Assembly: GCA_963736525.1 (NCBI GenBank)
Contig: CAVTPF010000024.1
Location: 1-64,000, forward strand
DNA from: Bog-473 sp963736525
GTDB lineage: Bacteria > Actinomycetota > Acidimicrobiia > Acidimicrobiales > RAAP-2
Direction of reading: 5' to 3'
Length of the DNA stretch: 64,000 bases
The translations under genes and the position numbers were made by a program. Shown here piece after piece: positions 17,331 through 25,359 of this stretch. The first letter of the stretch is position 1; the number at the start of each line of letters is the position of its first letter. The notes beneath the pieces were generated by a model. The model was not told the origin of the DNA and made no database searches. It saw nothing but the letters and a program-made list of their open reading frames with translations.

Positions 17331-18893
17331 TCAGGAGCTCGAGGTCGACGGCAACGGCTTGAAGGGTTGCACCGTCACCCAGCACGTGCCCTGGGGCTGG
17401 TGATTGGTCTTCAACTTGCACTGCGAGGACGGCGGCACGTTGTTGTGGATCTTCACGACCTGGTACTCGGTCGGCCCGTAGAACTTGTCCGGGCCGAAGC
17501 TCCACACCGGTGAGAGCGTGCCTGGGTAGTTGGTGATCTTTGACATGGCTTCCACGAAGGTCTGGCGGTTGAGGTTCTTCCCGGCGTCCTTGGCCGCCGT
17601 GGCGAAGAGCCGGATGGCGCCGCACCAGGCCTGAATGGGCCCCTGCTCCTCTATGTAGTAGCTCTGCGTGCCCGGGATGGGCTTGGGATGGTAGGCGTGC
17701 CACGTCTCGTAGCAGGAGCGCACGCCGGGGTCGTAGCCACCCTGGCTCTCTGGCCGCGCGTCGTCGAAGCCACCCAGTGTCTCGGTGGTCACGCCCTCCT
17801 GTCCGTTGAGCGCCGTCTCGTAGGGGACGGGGATCAGGCCGAGCGCCACCTCGATGGTGGACTCGTAGTCGCTCAGGAGCAGCTGCGGGAAGTACTGCTG
17901 GGACGTCTCGGCGGCCACATAGGGGAAGAAGGCGTTCTCGGGGATGAGCGGGAAGACCGACTGCACGCCGGCCGCCTTGAAGCGCTCCACGGCGAGCTGT
18001 GCGTCAGAGCTGGTGGTGGCGGACTCGTCCGGGTTGCCCGCCACCGTCGCCACCTGTGGCGTGATCCCCGCCTTCTTCAGGTCGGGCAGCAGGTAGTCGT
18101 TCAACGCCGCCTGGTCGCCGGCCTGGTCCGACACCACCACGCCGACCTTCTTGCCGTGGCCCAGGCGGCCCGAGGCGAGCCCCCACTGCACCGTGGCCGC
18201 CAGCACCGGCGCCTGGTCGGGCCCCGTCCACCACAGGTACGGCGAGCCGAGCTGGGTCCAGTTGGTCGTGGTGGACCAGGCGCTGATCAGCGGGGTGTGC
18301 CCCTGCTGGGTGACGCAGAGCTGGTTGTCCTCCTCCCATGTCCCGATGCCGTCGACCACGGCGAAGACCGGCGGATTGCCCTGCGTCCACTGCTCGCACA
18401 GCGCCTGCATGTTGGCGTTGTTGGAGGGATCGAAACTGACGATGATCGGGTTGATCTTGCGGCCGTTGATACCGCCGCTGTTGTTGATCTGCTTCACGTA
18501 GAGGTTGATGGCTGCGTTCTGCTCGTTGTACTCCTTGTCCTGCGCGAACCCGAAGCGCCCGGCCTCGCTGTTGATGGCGACGACCGGGAACACCACGTTG
18601 ATGGTCGTGGCGCTCACCCCGCGGCTGCTCGTGCTGGCCTGGCTTACCGGGGTGCCCGTCGCCGAGGTCGCGGTCGCCACCTCGGCGGCGCCGGCGGCGC
18701 CGGGACTGCCCGGGCTCCCCGAGGGCGCCAGCGCGAGCCAGACCACCAGGCCCACCACGATGGCGAGGACGATCACGGCCGTGCGCACCTGCGTGGCGAG
18801 CGGCCGCCGGCGCAGGCGCCGCCAGGAGCGACCCAACGGCGCCAGGGGACGGAACGGTCCCCGGTGCGCCGACACTTCCCTGCTCGCTTCCAT
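17331..18893 (-). CDS. branched-chain-amino-acid-type ABC substrate-binding protein
   Basis: 520-residue periplasmic-binding protein of the LivK / Peripla_BP_6 class. The N-terminus is an arginine-rich cytoplasmic stretch then one hydrophobic helix (about residues 38-58), with no lipobox cysteine, so it is probably membrane-anchored rather than a lipoprotein. Then come a Gly/Ala/Ser linker and the binding domain (INVVFPVVAIN, GRKINPIIVSFD). It delivers a small solute, an amino acid, amide or other carboxylate, to the permease. ATG 18893 has AGGAG 7 bases upstream and follows the LivG-like stop by 2 bases. It is the last gene of the operon. Confidence 0.87.
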   Translation of the reverse strand: MEASREVSAHRGPFRPLAPLGRSWRRLRRRPLATQVRTAVIVLAIVVGLVVWLALAPSGSPGSPGAAGAAEVATATSATGTPVSQASTSSRGVSATTINVVFPVVAINSEAGRFGFAQDKEYNEQNAAINLYVKQINNSGGINGRKINPIIVSFDPSNNANMQALCEQWTQGNPPVFAVVDGIGTWEEDNQLCVTQQGHTPLISAWSTTTNWTQLGSPYLWWTGPDQAPVLAATVQWGLASGRLGHGKKVGVVVSDQAGDQAALNDYLLPDLKKAGITPQVATVAGNPDESATTSSDAQLAVERFKAAGVQSVFPLIPENAFFPYVAAETSQQYFPQLLLSDYESTIEVALGLIPVPYETALNGQEGVTTETLGGFDDARPESQGGYDPGVRSCYETWHAYHPKPIPGTQSYYIEEQGPIQAWCGAIRLFATAAKDAGKNLNRQTFVEAMSKITNYPGTLSPVWSFGPDKFYGPTEYQVVKIHNNVPPSSQCKLKTNHQPQGTCWVTVQPFKPLPSTSSS

Positions 18894-18895
18894 CC

Positions 18896-19768
18896 TCACG
18901 CTCCTTCGTCGCGGTCGTGACCGCTTCCCTCCCCGATCGGACCCGAGGCCATGAGGGCCTCGTCGCTCGCACCAAGGTAGGCGGCCAGCGCCTTCGGATC
19001 AGCGCGGATCACCTCGGGCGGCCCGGCCGCCACCACCTGGCCGAGCTCCATCACCACCACGGCGGAGCACAGCTCGAAGACCAGCGGCACGTCGTGCTCG
19101 ACCAGGACGATCGTGGTGTCGGCCACCTCGTGCAGTCGCCGCAGCAACGGGATGAAGGCTTCGGCCTCCCGTTGGGCGATGCCCGCCGTCGGTTCGTCGA
19201 GCAGCAGCAGGCGGGGCTTGGCCAGGACCATGGAGGCCAGGTCCACCACGCGGCGCGTCCCGGTCGACAGCTCCGCCGTGCGGTGGTCGCGGAAGCGTTG
19301 CAGCCCGAAGGCGCCGATCACCTGGTCGACGGCCTGGAGCTTGCGGCGCTCGGCCCGCCGCGCCCACGGGAGTCGGAGGGTCGTGGGCAGCACCGCGACC
19401 TCCTGGCGGGCGTCTTCGCACAGGAGCAGCACGTCGAGCACCGTCAGCTCGGGGAACAGGCGGCAATCCTGGAAGGAGCGGACCATCCCGATGCCGAGCC
19501 GCTCCTCGGGTAGGTACTCGGACAGGTCGGTGCCGTCGAGGCGCACGGCGCCCGACTGCGGCGCCACCAGACCCGAGATCACATCGAGTGTCGTCGTCTT
19601 CCCCGAGCCGTTCGCGCCGATGAGGCCCACGATCGCCCCGGGCTCCGCCTCGAACGTCACCCCGTTGAGCGCATGCACCCCACCGAAGTGCACGTCGAGG
19701 CCGTGCACGCTGAGATGGGCGGGGTGCCCCGAGGACGAGATCGGCGGGTTCGGTGCCACGGTGGTCAC
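18896..19768 (-). CDS. LivG-like ABC transporter ATPase
   Basis: 290-residue ATPase energising the permease. Walker A is GANGSGKTTT, the Q-loop region is MVRSFQDCRLFP, Walker B is LLLLDEPTAG and the switch His is in VLVEHD, typical of LivG. The ABC signature reads LSTGTRR in place of LSGGQ. The GTG at 19768 overlaps the permease stop by 4 bases (GTGA), implying translational coupling. It works with the LivF-like domain carried on the MFS fusion upstream. Confidence 0.9.
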   Translation of the reverse strand: MTTVAPNPPISSSGHPAHLSVHGLDVHFGGVHALNGVTFEAEPGAIVGLIGANGSGKTTTLDVISGLVAPQSGAVRLDGTDLSEYLPEERLGIGMVRSFQDCRLFPELTVLDVLLLCEDARQEVAVLPTTLRLPWARRAERRKLQAVDQVIGAFGLQRFRDHRTAELSTGTRRVVDLASMVLAKPRLLLLDEPTAGIAQREAEAFIPLLRRLHEVADTTIVLVEHDVPLVFELCSAVVVMELGQVVAAGPPEVIRADPKALAAYLGASDEALMASGPIGEGSGHDRDEGA

Positions 19769-21792
19769 TGTTCCGCCCCGTCGGCCACCAGGGAAGGCAT
19801 GTCGGCGACCGCACCCTCGGGCGCCACCGGGGGCCCGGCCCGCCGGGACGCCAAGCGGTCCTGGGCGGCGCGAATCCCCGCGGCCACCAGGTCGCCCGAA
19901 CGCTGCAGCACCTCGGCCAAGCCTCCGGGCAGATAGAGGATGAACGCGATCAGCCCGAGCCCGCTGGTGATGAATTGGATGGTCTGGTTGGAGCCGAAGA
20001 GCGCCGGCAGCCCCTCGAGGTAGAGGGCGCCGAGGATGGCCCCCTGAATGGAGCCGAGGCCGCCGATGACGACCATGGAGATGATCACGAACGAGGTCGT
20101 CGGGTCGAAGGTCAGGTCCGTGTTGTTGAGCTGCTGGGTGGCGAACGCGAAGCAGACGCCGGCGTAGCCTGCCATGAACCCCGAGAGGCCGAAGGCCAGC
20201 AATTTGGTGCGCAGGATCGGGATCCCCATGGCTGCCGCGGTCAGCTCGTTGTCGCGCACGGCGACCAGGCGGCGCGCGATGCCCTTGTCGCGCCAGACCC
20301 GCACCATGTAGATGGACAGCAACAGGACGCCGAGCGAGAACCAGGCGAAGGACCGTTGCGAGGCCAGGCTGATGCCGAACAGCGATGGACGGTTGACGAC
20401 GGTGTAGGCCGGGTTGGGCAGCCCGGTGCACAGCGTCTTGTTGATGCCGGGCACGGTGAAGCAGGGAGTGGCCAGGACGGCGTTCTGCATGAAGATGGCA
20501 AAGGCCAGCGTGGTCACGGCGAGGAACAGGCCGGGCATGCGCAGCGCGGGCAGCCCCACGATGATGGCGACCAGCGCGGTGACCGCGCCGCCGTAGAGCA
20601 TCACGAGGGGCAGCGGGAGCGAGGTGCCCAGGTGCACCGCCACCAGCGCGCCGACGGCCACCAGGCCGAACTGCCCCAGCGACACCTGGCCGGCCCAGCC
20701 GGTCAGCATGGTCAGGGACAGGGCGATGACGGCGTAGATGCAGATCTGGCTGAACAGGACGTTGTTGCCGACGGAGAGCACGAAGGGCAGCAGGACGGCG
20801 ACGACCACGGTCAGCCACATGCCGGTCGTCGACACGCGGCGGCGCAGCTGGTCGAGCCCGGCCCGGACGGTGGTGGCGGCGCCGTGCTGCCACGTGCTCC
20901 GCTCACCGGTCCTCGCCCCCTTGCGCAGGGCCCCGACGCGCACGAGGAGGACGACCATGACCACAATGAAGATCACGAGCTGCTGCTTGGCCGGCGAAGG
21001 GATGTTCCACTCGAGCACCTCGAGGAACAGCCCCATCCCGACACCGGCGATGAAGGCCACGGTGAGGTTGACCATGGCGCCGATCAGCGCCGCGGTGAGC
21101 GCGTAGAGGAGCAGGTCAGGCGAGAGCGCCTGCGTCAGGGCGCTGGTCTGGTTGGGCGCGTTGAGGATGGCGGTGAAGGCCGACAGCGCGCCGGCCACGG
21201 TCCAGGTCAGCGTCGAGGTGCGGCGGATCCACACGCCCGAGAGCCGGGCCGAGTCGGCGTTCTCCGACATGGCCCGCATGGCCAGGCCCCACGAGGTGAA
21301 GCGGACCGCGAGCACCAGGGCGATGGTGACGATGGGCGCCACAATGAGGGTCAGTACCTCGGTGGGCGTGATGATGAACGGCCCGAGCGAAAAGGAGAGG
21401 TCGAACGGGACCGGCACCGGTTTGTAGAGGTTGGACGGCCTGATGAAGGGCAGTGCCGTGAGCGCCAGCAATACGTAGCTCAGCCCGATGGTGGCGACCA
21501 TCACGAGCACGCGGGGGCGGTTGAAGAGCCGGCGCAGCACCAGCTCCGACAGCGCCCCGGTCGCGGCGGCGAGCCCGACCGAAAGGGTCAGGGCGAACCA
21601 GTAGTTGAACTTGAAGTCGGCGGTGAGCTTCACCAGGAACACCGCGGCGATGACCCCGATCTGTCCCTGTGCGAAGTTGAGCACCCGGTTGGTGCGGTAG
21701 ACGAGCACCAGACCCAGGGCGAGGAGCCCGTAGCCCAGCCCGTAGAACAGTCCCTGGACGAGGACGAAGTCGGGGGCCGAGAACGCCAGCAC
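19765..21792 (-). CDS. fused LivH-LivM branched-chain-amino-acid-type ABC permease
   Basis: 675 residues, twice the size of a single permease. The first half (about 1-290) is LivH-like (GLGYGLLALGLVLVYRTNRVLNFAQGQIG). The second (about 330-640) is LivM-like (LTMLTGWAGQVSLGQFGLVAVGA, GLGSIQGAILGALYLEGLPALF). They are joined by a cytoplasmic linker around 295-315. A covalent heterodimer of permease halves is therefore made from one gene. The GTG at 21792 lies 5 bases after the MFS-LivF stop. Confidence 0.9.
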   Translation of the reverse strand: MLAFSAPDFVLVQGLFYGLGYGLLALGLVLVYRTNRVLNFAQGQIGVIAAVFLVKLTADFKFNYWFALTLSVGLAAATGALSELVLRRLFNRPRVLVMVATIGLSYVLLALTALPFIRPSNLYKPVPVPFDLSFSLGPFIITPTEVLTLIVAPIVTIALVLAVRFTSWGLAMRAMSENADSARLSGVWIRRTSTLTWTVAGALSAFTAILNAPNQTSALTQALSPDLLLYALTAALIGAMVNLTVAFIAGVGMGLFLEVLEWNIPSPAKQQLVIFIVVMVVLLVRVGALRKGARTGERSTWQHGAATTVRAGLDQLRRRVSTTGMWLTVVVAVLLPFVLSVGNNVLFSQICIYAVIALSLTMLTGWAGQVSLGQFGLVAVGALVAVHLGTSLPLPLVMLYGGAVTALVAIIVGLPALRMPGLFLAVTTLAFAIFMQNAVLATPCFTVPGINKTLCTGLPNPAYTVVNRPSLFGISLASQRSFAWFSLGVLLLSIYMVRVWRDKGIARRLVAVRDNELTAAAMGIPILRTKLLAFGLSGFMAGYAGVCFAFATQQLNNTDLTFDPTTSFVIISMVVIGGLGSIQGAILGALYLEGLPALFGSNQTIQFITSGLGLIAFILYLPGGLAEVLQRSGDLVAAGIRAAQDRLASRRAGPPVAPEGAVADMPSLVADGAEQ

Positions 21793-21797
21793 CGTCG

Positions 21798-24002
21798 CTA
21801 CCCGAGGCCGGCGGCCGCAGTGCCGAGGAACACCGGTCGCAGCAGATCGTCGCGGGCCATGAGCTCGGCCGTGGGTCCGTCGAAGCGGACTTCGCCGCGC
21901 TCGAGGAAGAAGCAGCGCTGCGCCAGGCTCAGCGCGCGGTTGAGGCTCTGTTCCACCAGGATCACCGTGGTCCCGGCCTCGTTGATGCGCCGCACCATGC
22001 CCATGAGCCGCTCCACGGTCATGGGTGCCAGGCCGAGGGCCAGCTCGTCGATCATGAGCAGGCGCGGGCTGGTCATCATGACGCGGGACAGCGCGAGCAT
22101 CTGCTGCTCCCCGCCCGAGAGCGTGCCGGCAGGTTGGTCGAGCCGCTCCGCCAGCTCGGGGAAGGCCGCCAGCGCCTCGTCGTAGGCGCGCGCGGCCCGG
22201 GCGCGGTCACGCCGCAGCGTGTGGCCCCCGATGCGCAGGTTGTCGCGCACACTCAGCCCGGGGAACGTCATCTTCCCACCCACCAGCAGCACCACGCCCT
22301 GGTCGATGATCTGCTCGGGCTCCAGGTACGTCGAGTTCATGCCGAAGAGGCGGATGACACCCCGGTGGGGATGCGACAGCCCCGACACCGCCCGCAGCAA
22401 CGTGGACTTGCCGGCGCCGTTCGTCCCGAGGAGCGCCACCATGTCGCCCTCCTCGACTTCGAGGTTGACGTCGAAGAGGACCTGGTTGGTCCCGTAGAAG
22501 AAGTCGAGGTTGTGGACCTGTAGCGCCGGGATGGCGCCGCCGGCCTGGCGCCGCTTGCCCTCGCTGTAGCGCTCAATCACGTCCTCGATCACGAGGGTGA
22601 TGTCCCGGCGCACGCTACGCGAGCCGATGAGGAGCAGCACCCCGCCTATGGCACAGACCGGGAAGATGAGCGTGAGCGCCACGACGATGCCGTGCAGGCC
22701 CCCGATGGCGTCGGACAACGCGCCGAGCAGCACCGAGCCGGTGAAGCCGCCGAAGACCAGCGAGTAGACGCCGAACATGGCGAAGCAGATGGTGCGCATC
22801 TCGGGCGGGGCGGTGGCGGCCAGCGTGAGGAAGATGCAGATGGCCAGCGGCGACACGGCCGCCTGAGCAAGGAACTGCAGGGACACGCACAGCCAGAGCT
22901 GCGGCACGTAGAGCGACAGGACGAACAGTCCCCCGTAGGCGGTGATGCAGATGCCGGCGATCACGAGGGGGCGCTGGGGGGCGCGGCGGAAGAAGCGGTC
23001 GCCGAACACGTAGGCGAAGGGGAGCCCCAGGAAGGCGGCCAGGCCGATGATGGCGTAGACCTCGCCGCGCACTGCCGTGTCGAGGTGGAACTTGTCGATG
23101 AAGAACAGGTTCCCGAACAGCGGTGCACCGGTGCCGGCGAAGCCGAGGATGGCCACCGCCACGAGCTCGTAGTACAGCGAGCGCACCCGCAGCAGCCGGG
23201 TGACGGCGGAACCCAGGAGGACCCGGGGCGCCTGCTCCTGCTGGGTGTGCAGGTCCATGCCTGACGCCTTGAGGATGTGGCTGCTCTCGTTGGCCCCCTT
23301 CTCCGGCTCGTTCAGCGTGAAGAGGGCCAAGCCGAGCGGGATCCCGGCCAGCGCGACCAACAGCCCGTAGCGCCAGTTGTGGGCGATCGTCACCACGTAG
23401 TCGAAGATCAGGATCCCGATGGTCTGCGACAAGGGGTCCGACAGGTTGTGCCAGCTGAAGACCCGCCCGCGCCCCTCGGTCGGGTAGGCGTCCGACAGGT
23501 ACGAGTTGTGCACCGTGTTGTTCACCCCGGTGCCCACGGAGGCCGCCAGGTAGAGGAAGGCGAACCACCAGACGTTGGGCGAGATCGCCATCAGTGTGCC
23601 GAAGCCTGCGAAGATGAGCAGCGCCACGGCCGCCACGACCTTGCGGCTGCCCCGGTCGGCCCATACCGCCAGCGGGACCGCCCACAGCAGCTGCGACACC
23701 TGGGCGATGAAGGCCACCGCGCCGAGCGACGCATTGGACATGTGGAACGACGTCTCGAGGTTCCTGCCGATGAGGTTGATGCCGTTGCCGAACGTGCCCG
23801 GCACCAGGGCCGCCGCCGTCAGGAGGACGAGGGGGGCGTAGCCGTAGTGGTGCAGGATGCCGATCAGCGGCGGCGGCTTGCCCTCGCCGGTGCCCGGCAT
23901 GACCTCGAGGTCCGCCACCACGTCGCGGTCCTTGATCTGCGACACCGCCTCCTTCAGCAGATCCTCGGGTACGGCGAAGTCGAACAGCGGATCGTCGGGC
24001 AC
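21798..24002 (-). CDS. MFS transporter fused to LivF-like ABC ATPase
   Basis: 734-residue two-part protein. Residues about 50-470 are a full major facilitator with twelve or so helices (LLWAVPLAVWADRGSRKVV is the inter-helix MFS motif; GLPFAYVFGDRFFRR is its second-half counterpart). Residues about 497-720 are an ABC ATPase: Walker A GTNGAGKST near 525, signature LSGGEQQ near 627, Walker B LLMIDE near 648 and VILVEQS. The Gln after Val-Glu is the LivF form. Walker B continues DELALGLAP, with Leu in place of the usual Pro. The frame is continuous with no internal stop or start signal. Start is GTG 24002 with no ribosome site and a TAGAGT -10-like box 9 bases upstream. Confidence 0.9.
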   Translation of the reverse strand: MPDDPLFDFAVPEDLLKEAVSQIKDRDVVADLEVMPGTGEGKPPPLIGILHHYGYAPLVLLTAAALVPGTFGNGINLIGRNLETSFHMSNASLGAVAFIAQVSQLLWAVPLAVWADRGSRKVVAAVALLIFAGFGTLMAISPNVWWFAFLYLAASVGTGVNNTVHNSYLSDAYPTEGRGRVFSWHNLSDPLSQTIGILIFDYVVTIAHNWRYGLLVALAGIPLGLALFTLNEPEKGANESSHILKASGMDLHTQQEQAPRVLLGSAVTRLLRVRSLYYELVAVAILGFAGTGAPLFGNLFFIDKFHLDTAVRGEVYAIIGLAAFLGLPFAYVFGDRFFRRAPQRPLVIAGICITAYGGLFVLSLYVPQLWLCVSLQFLAQAAVSPLAICIFLTLAATAPPEMRTICFAMFGVYSLVFGGFTGSVLLGALSDAIGGLHGIVVALTLIFPVCAIGGVLLLIGSRSVRRDITLVIEDVIERYSEGKRRQAGGAIPALQVHNLDFFYGTNQVLFDVNLEVEEGDMVALLGTNGAGKSTLLRAVSGLSHPHRGVIRLFGMNSTYLEPEQIIDQGVVLLVGGKMTFPGLSVRDNLRIGGHTLRRDRARAARAYDEALAAFPELAERLDQPAGTLSGGEQQMLALSRVMMTSPRLLMIDELALGLAPMTVERLMGMVRRINEAGTTVILVEQSLNRALSLAQRCFFLERGEVRFDGPTAELMARDDLLRPVFLGTAAAGLG

Positions 24003-24010
24003 CGGTTGGG

Positions 24011-24040
24011 GACTCTATCCCTGACACCGATGTCAGAGTC
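24011..24040 (-). promoter_or_regulatory. nested palindromic operator with -10 box for the MFS-LivF operon
   Basis: A perfect inverted repeat CTGACA-N4-TGTCAG (24021-24036) is nested inside GACTCT/AGAGTC arms (24011-24016 and 24035-24040) and flanked by ACCGGT copies at 24001 and 24043. The minus-strand -10-like TAGAGT overlaps the left arm, so a protein bound at the palindrome would cover the promoter. The size and place suit a TetR- or GntR-type operator; no regulator gene is adjacent. Confidence 0.55.
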
Positions 24041-24090
24041 AGACCGGTGGCGTCACACGGGGTGAGCCGGGCGGCGTCAGACGGGCTGCT

Positions 24091-25353
24091 TCACGGCGAC
24101 GGACCGACCGTGGCCACCGTGAGCGGGCCCTCGGGCATCACGGCGACACGGACGTTCCGGCCGAGGCGCGCCAGCGCGGCGGCCACGGCGTCGTCGAGGT
24201 CGGGAGCGGGGATGAGCAGCGCGCCCGCGATGGCCGCGTCGTCGAGGCCGTCGCTGTGCAGGTGCACCGCCGCCCGGTCCAGCACGCGGCCGAGCACCTG
24301 GGCCTGCCAGCGGTCGAGCTCGGCTTCCCCCGACCCGCCGGCCAGGTCGGCCGGCGTGCGGGCGGCCGAGAGGTGCCGGGCGAAGGCGCCGCCGGCCGGC
24401 ACCCCGTCCTCGCAGGCGGCGGCCATGACGATGATCCCCCCATCGCGCACGATGCGCTCGGCGGCGGCCATGCCCTTGACCGCCTGGTAGAGGTTGCGGT
24501 CGAGCGGGTGGCCGCCGTTGGTCGACACGACGAGGTCGAACGGCGCGCCGACTGCGCGCACCGCCGAGGACTGGACATGGGCACACGCGGCGTCGTGGGC
24601 CGCCGGGAGCGTGCCGGCGAAGACCGCCGTCACGCGCCGCGCCCGGTTGATGGCGACGTCGAGCGACAGGTGCGGCGGCGCCAGCGCGGCGGCGGCGCGC
24701 ACGAAGTCGTGCACGGGATTGCCGGCCCGTGCGACGAACGTGGCCCGCCGGTCGGCGATCCGGCGCGGATGATGGGCCTCCAAGATGGTCTCGGTGGCGG
24801 CCAGCCCTGGGCACACCGCCTTGGGCCCGCCGCTGAAACCGGCGAAGAAGTGCGGCTCGACGAAGCCGGTGACGACGCGCACGTCGGCCGCCACGTATTC
24901 GCGCTGCAGCAGCACCGGCACCCCGTCCACCTCGCCGACGTGGACGTGCGCGTCGCTCGTCGCGTCGTGGTCGACGATGGCGTAGCGCGCCGCGATGTCG
25001 GGTCCCACCAGTTCCTGCATTTCCGCCGCCGTCGCCTGCCGGTGGGTCCCGGTGGCGCACAGGAGCGTGACGTGGTCGTCGGGCACGCCACGGCGCGCCA
25101 GCTCGGCCAGCAGCGGCGGGAGCACGGTGCGGTTGGGCATCGGTCGCGTCAAATCGGGGAACACGACGACTACCCGCCCGCCGTTGCGCATCAGGTCCGC
25201 CAGGGGCGGCCCGGCCAGCGGGTGGCGCAGGGCGGCCGTGATCGCCGCCGCCTCGTCGTCGAGGCCCGGCACGTCGACCGGCGCCACCACCTGGGCCGCG
25301 TCCGGCACCTCGACCGACGTGCCGTGGCGGCCGTAGGCGAGATCCACGCGCAC
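24091..25353 (-). CDS. LarA-type nickel-pincer racemase/epimerase (DUF2088)
   Basis: 420-residue member of the lactate racemase family. The Lactobacillus LarA catalytic and cofactor residues are matched with near-identical spacing: His104 (TGTHR), His168 (EPHFF), Lys178 (GGPKAV, the lysine that bonds the Ni-pincer nucleotide) and His194 (EAHH). It would interconvert epimers of a 2-hydroxy acid; family members act on lactate, malate and gluconate-type acids. No larB, larC or larE for cofactor synthesis lies in the window. GTG 25353 follows the kinase stop by 6 bases; it is the last gene of the operon. Confidence 0.85.
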   Translation of the reverse strand: MRVDLAYGRHGTSVEVPDAAQVVAPVDVPGLDDEAAAITAALRHPLAGPPLADLMRNGGRVVVVFPDLTRPMPNRTVLPPLLAELARRGVPDDHVTLLCATGTHRQATAAEMQELVGPDIAARYAIVDHDATSDAHVHVGEVDGVPVLLQREYVAADVRVVTGFVEPHFFAGFSGGPKAVCPGLAATETILEAHHPRRIADRRATFVARAGNPVHDFVRAAAALAPPHLSLDVAINRARRVTAVFAGTLPAAHDAACAHVQSSAVRAVGAPFDLVVSTNGGHPLDRNLYQAVKGMAAAERIVRDGGIIVMAAACEDGVPAGGAFARHLSAARTPADLAGGSGEAELDRWQAQVLGRVLDRAAVHLHSDGLDDAAIAGALLIPAPDLDDAVAAALARLGRNVRVAVMPEGPLTVATVGPSP

Positions 25354-25359
25354 GGCGGC

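Noticed and set aside
19753..22185. An 810-codon plus-strand frame across the Liv permease and ATPase
   Set aside because: Composition is Gly, Asp, Glu, Arg and His-rich, as in reverse-strand shadows; the opposite strand carries clear permease and ATPase motifs.
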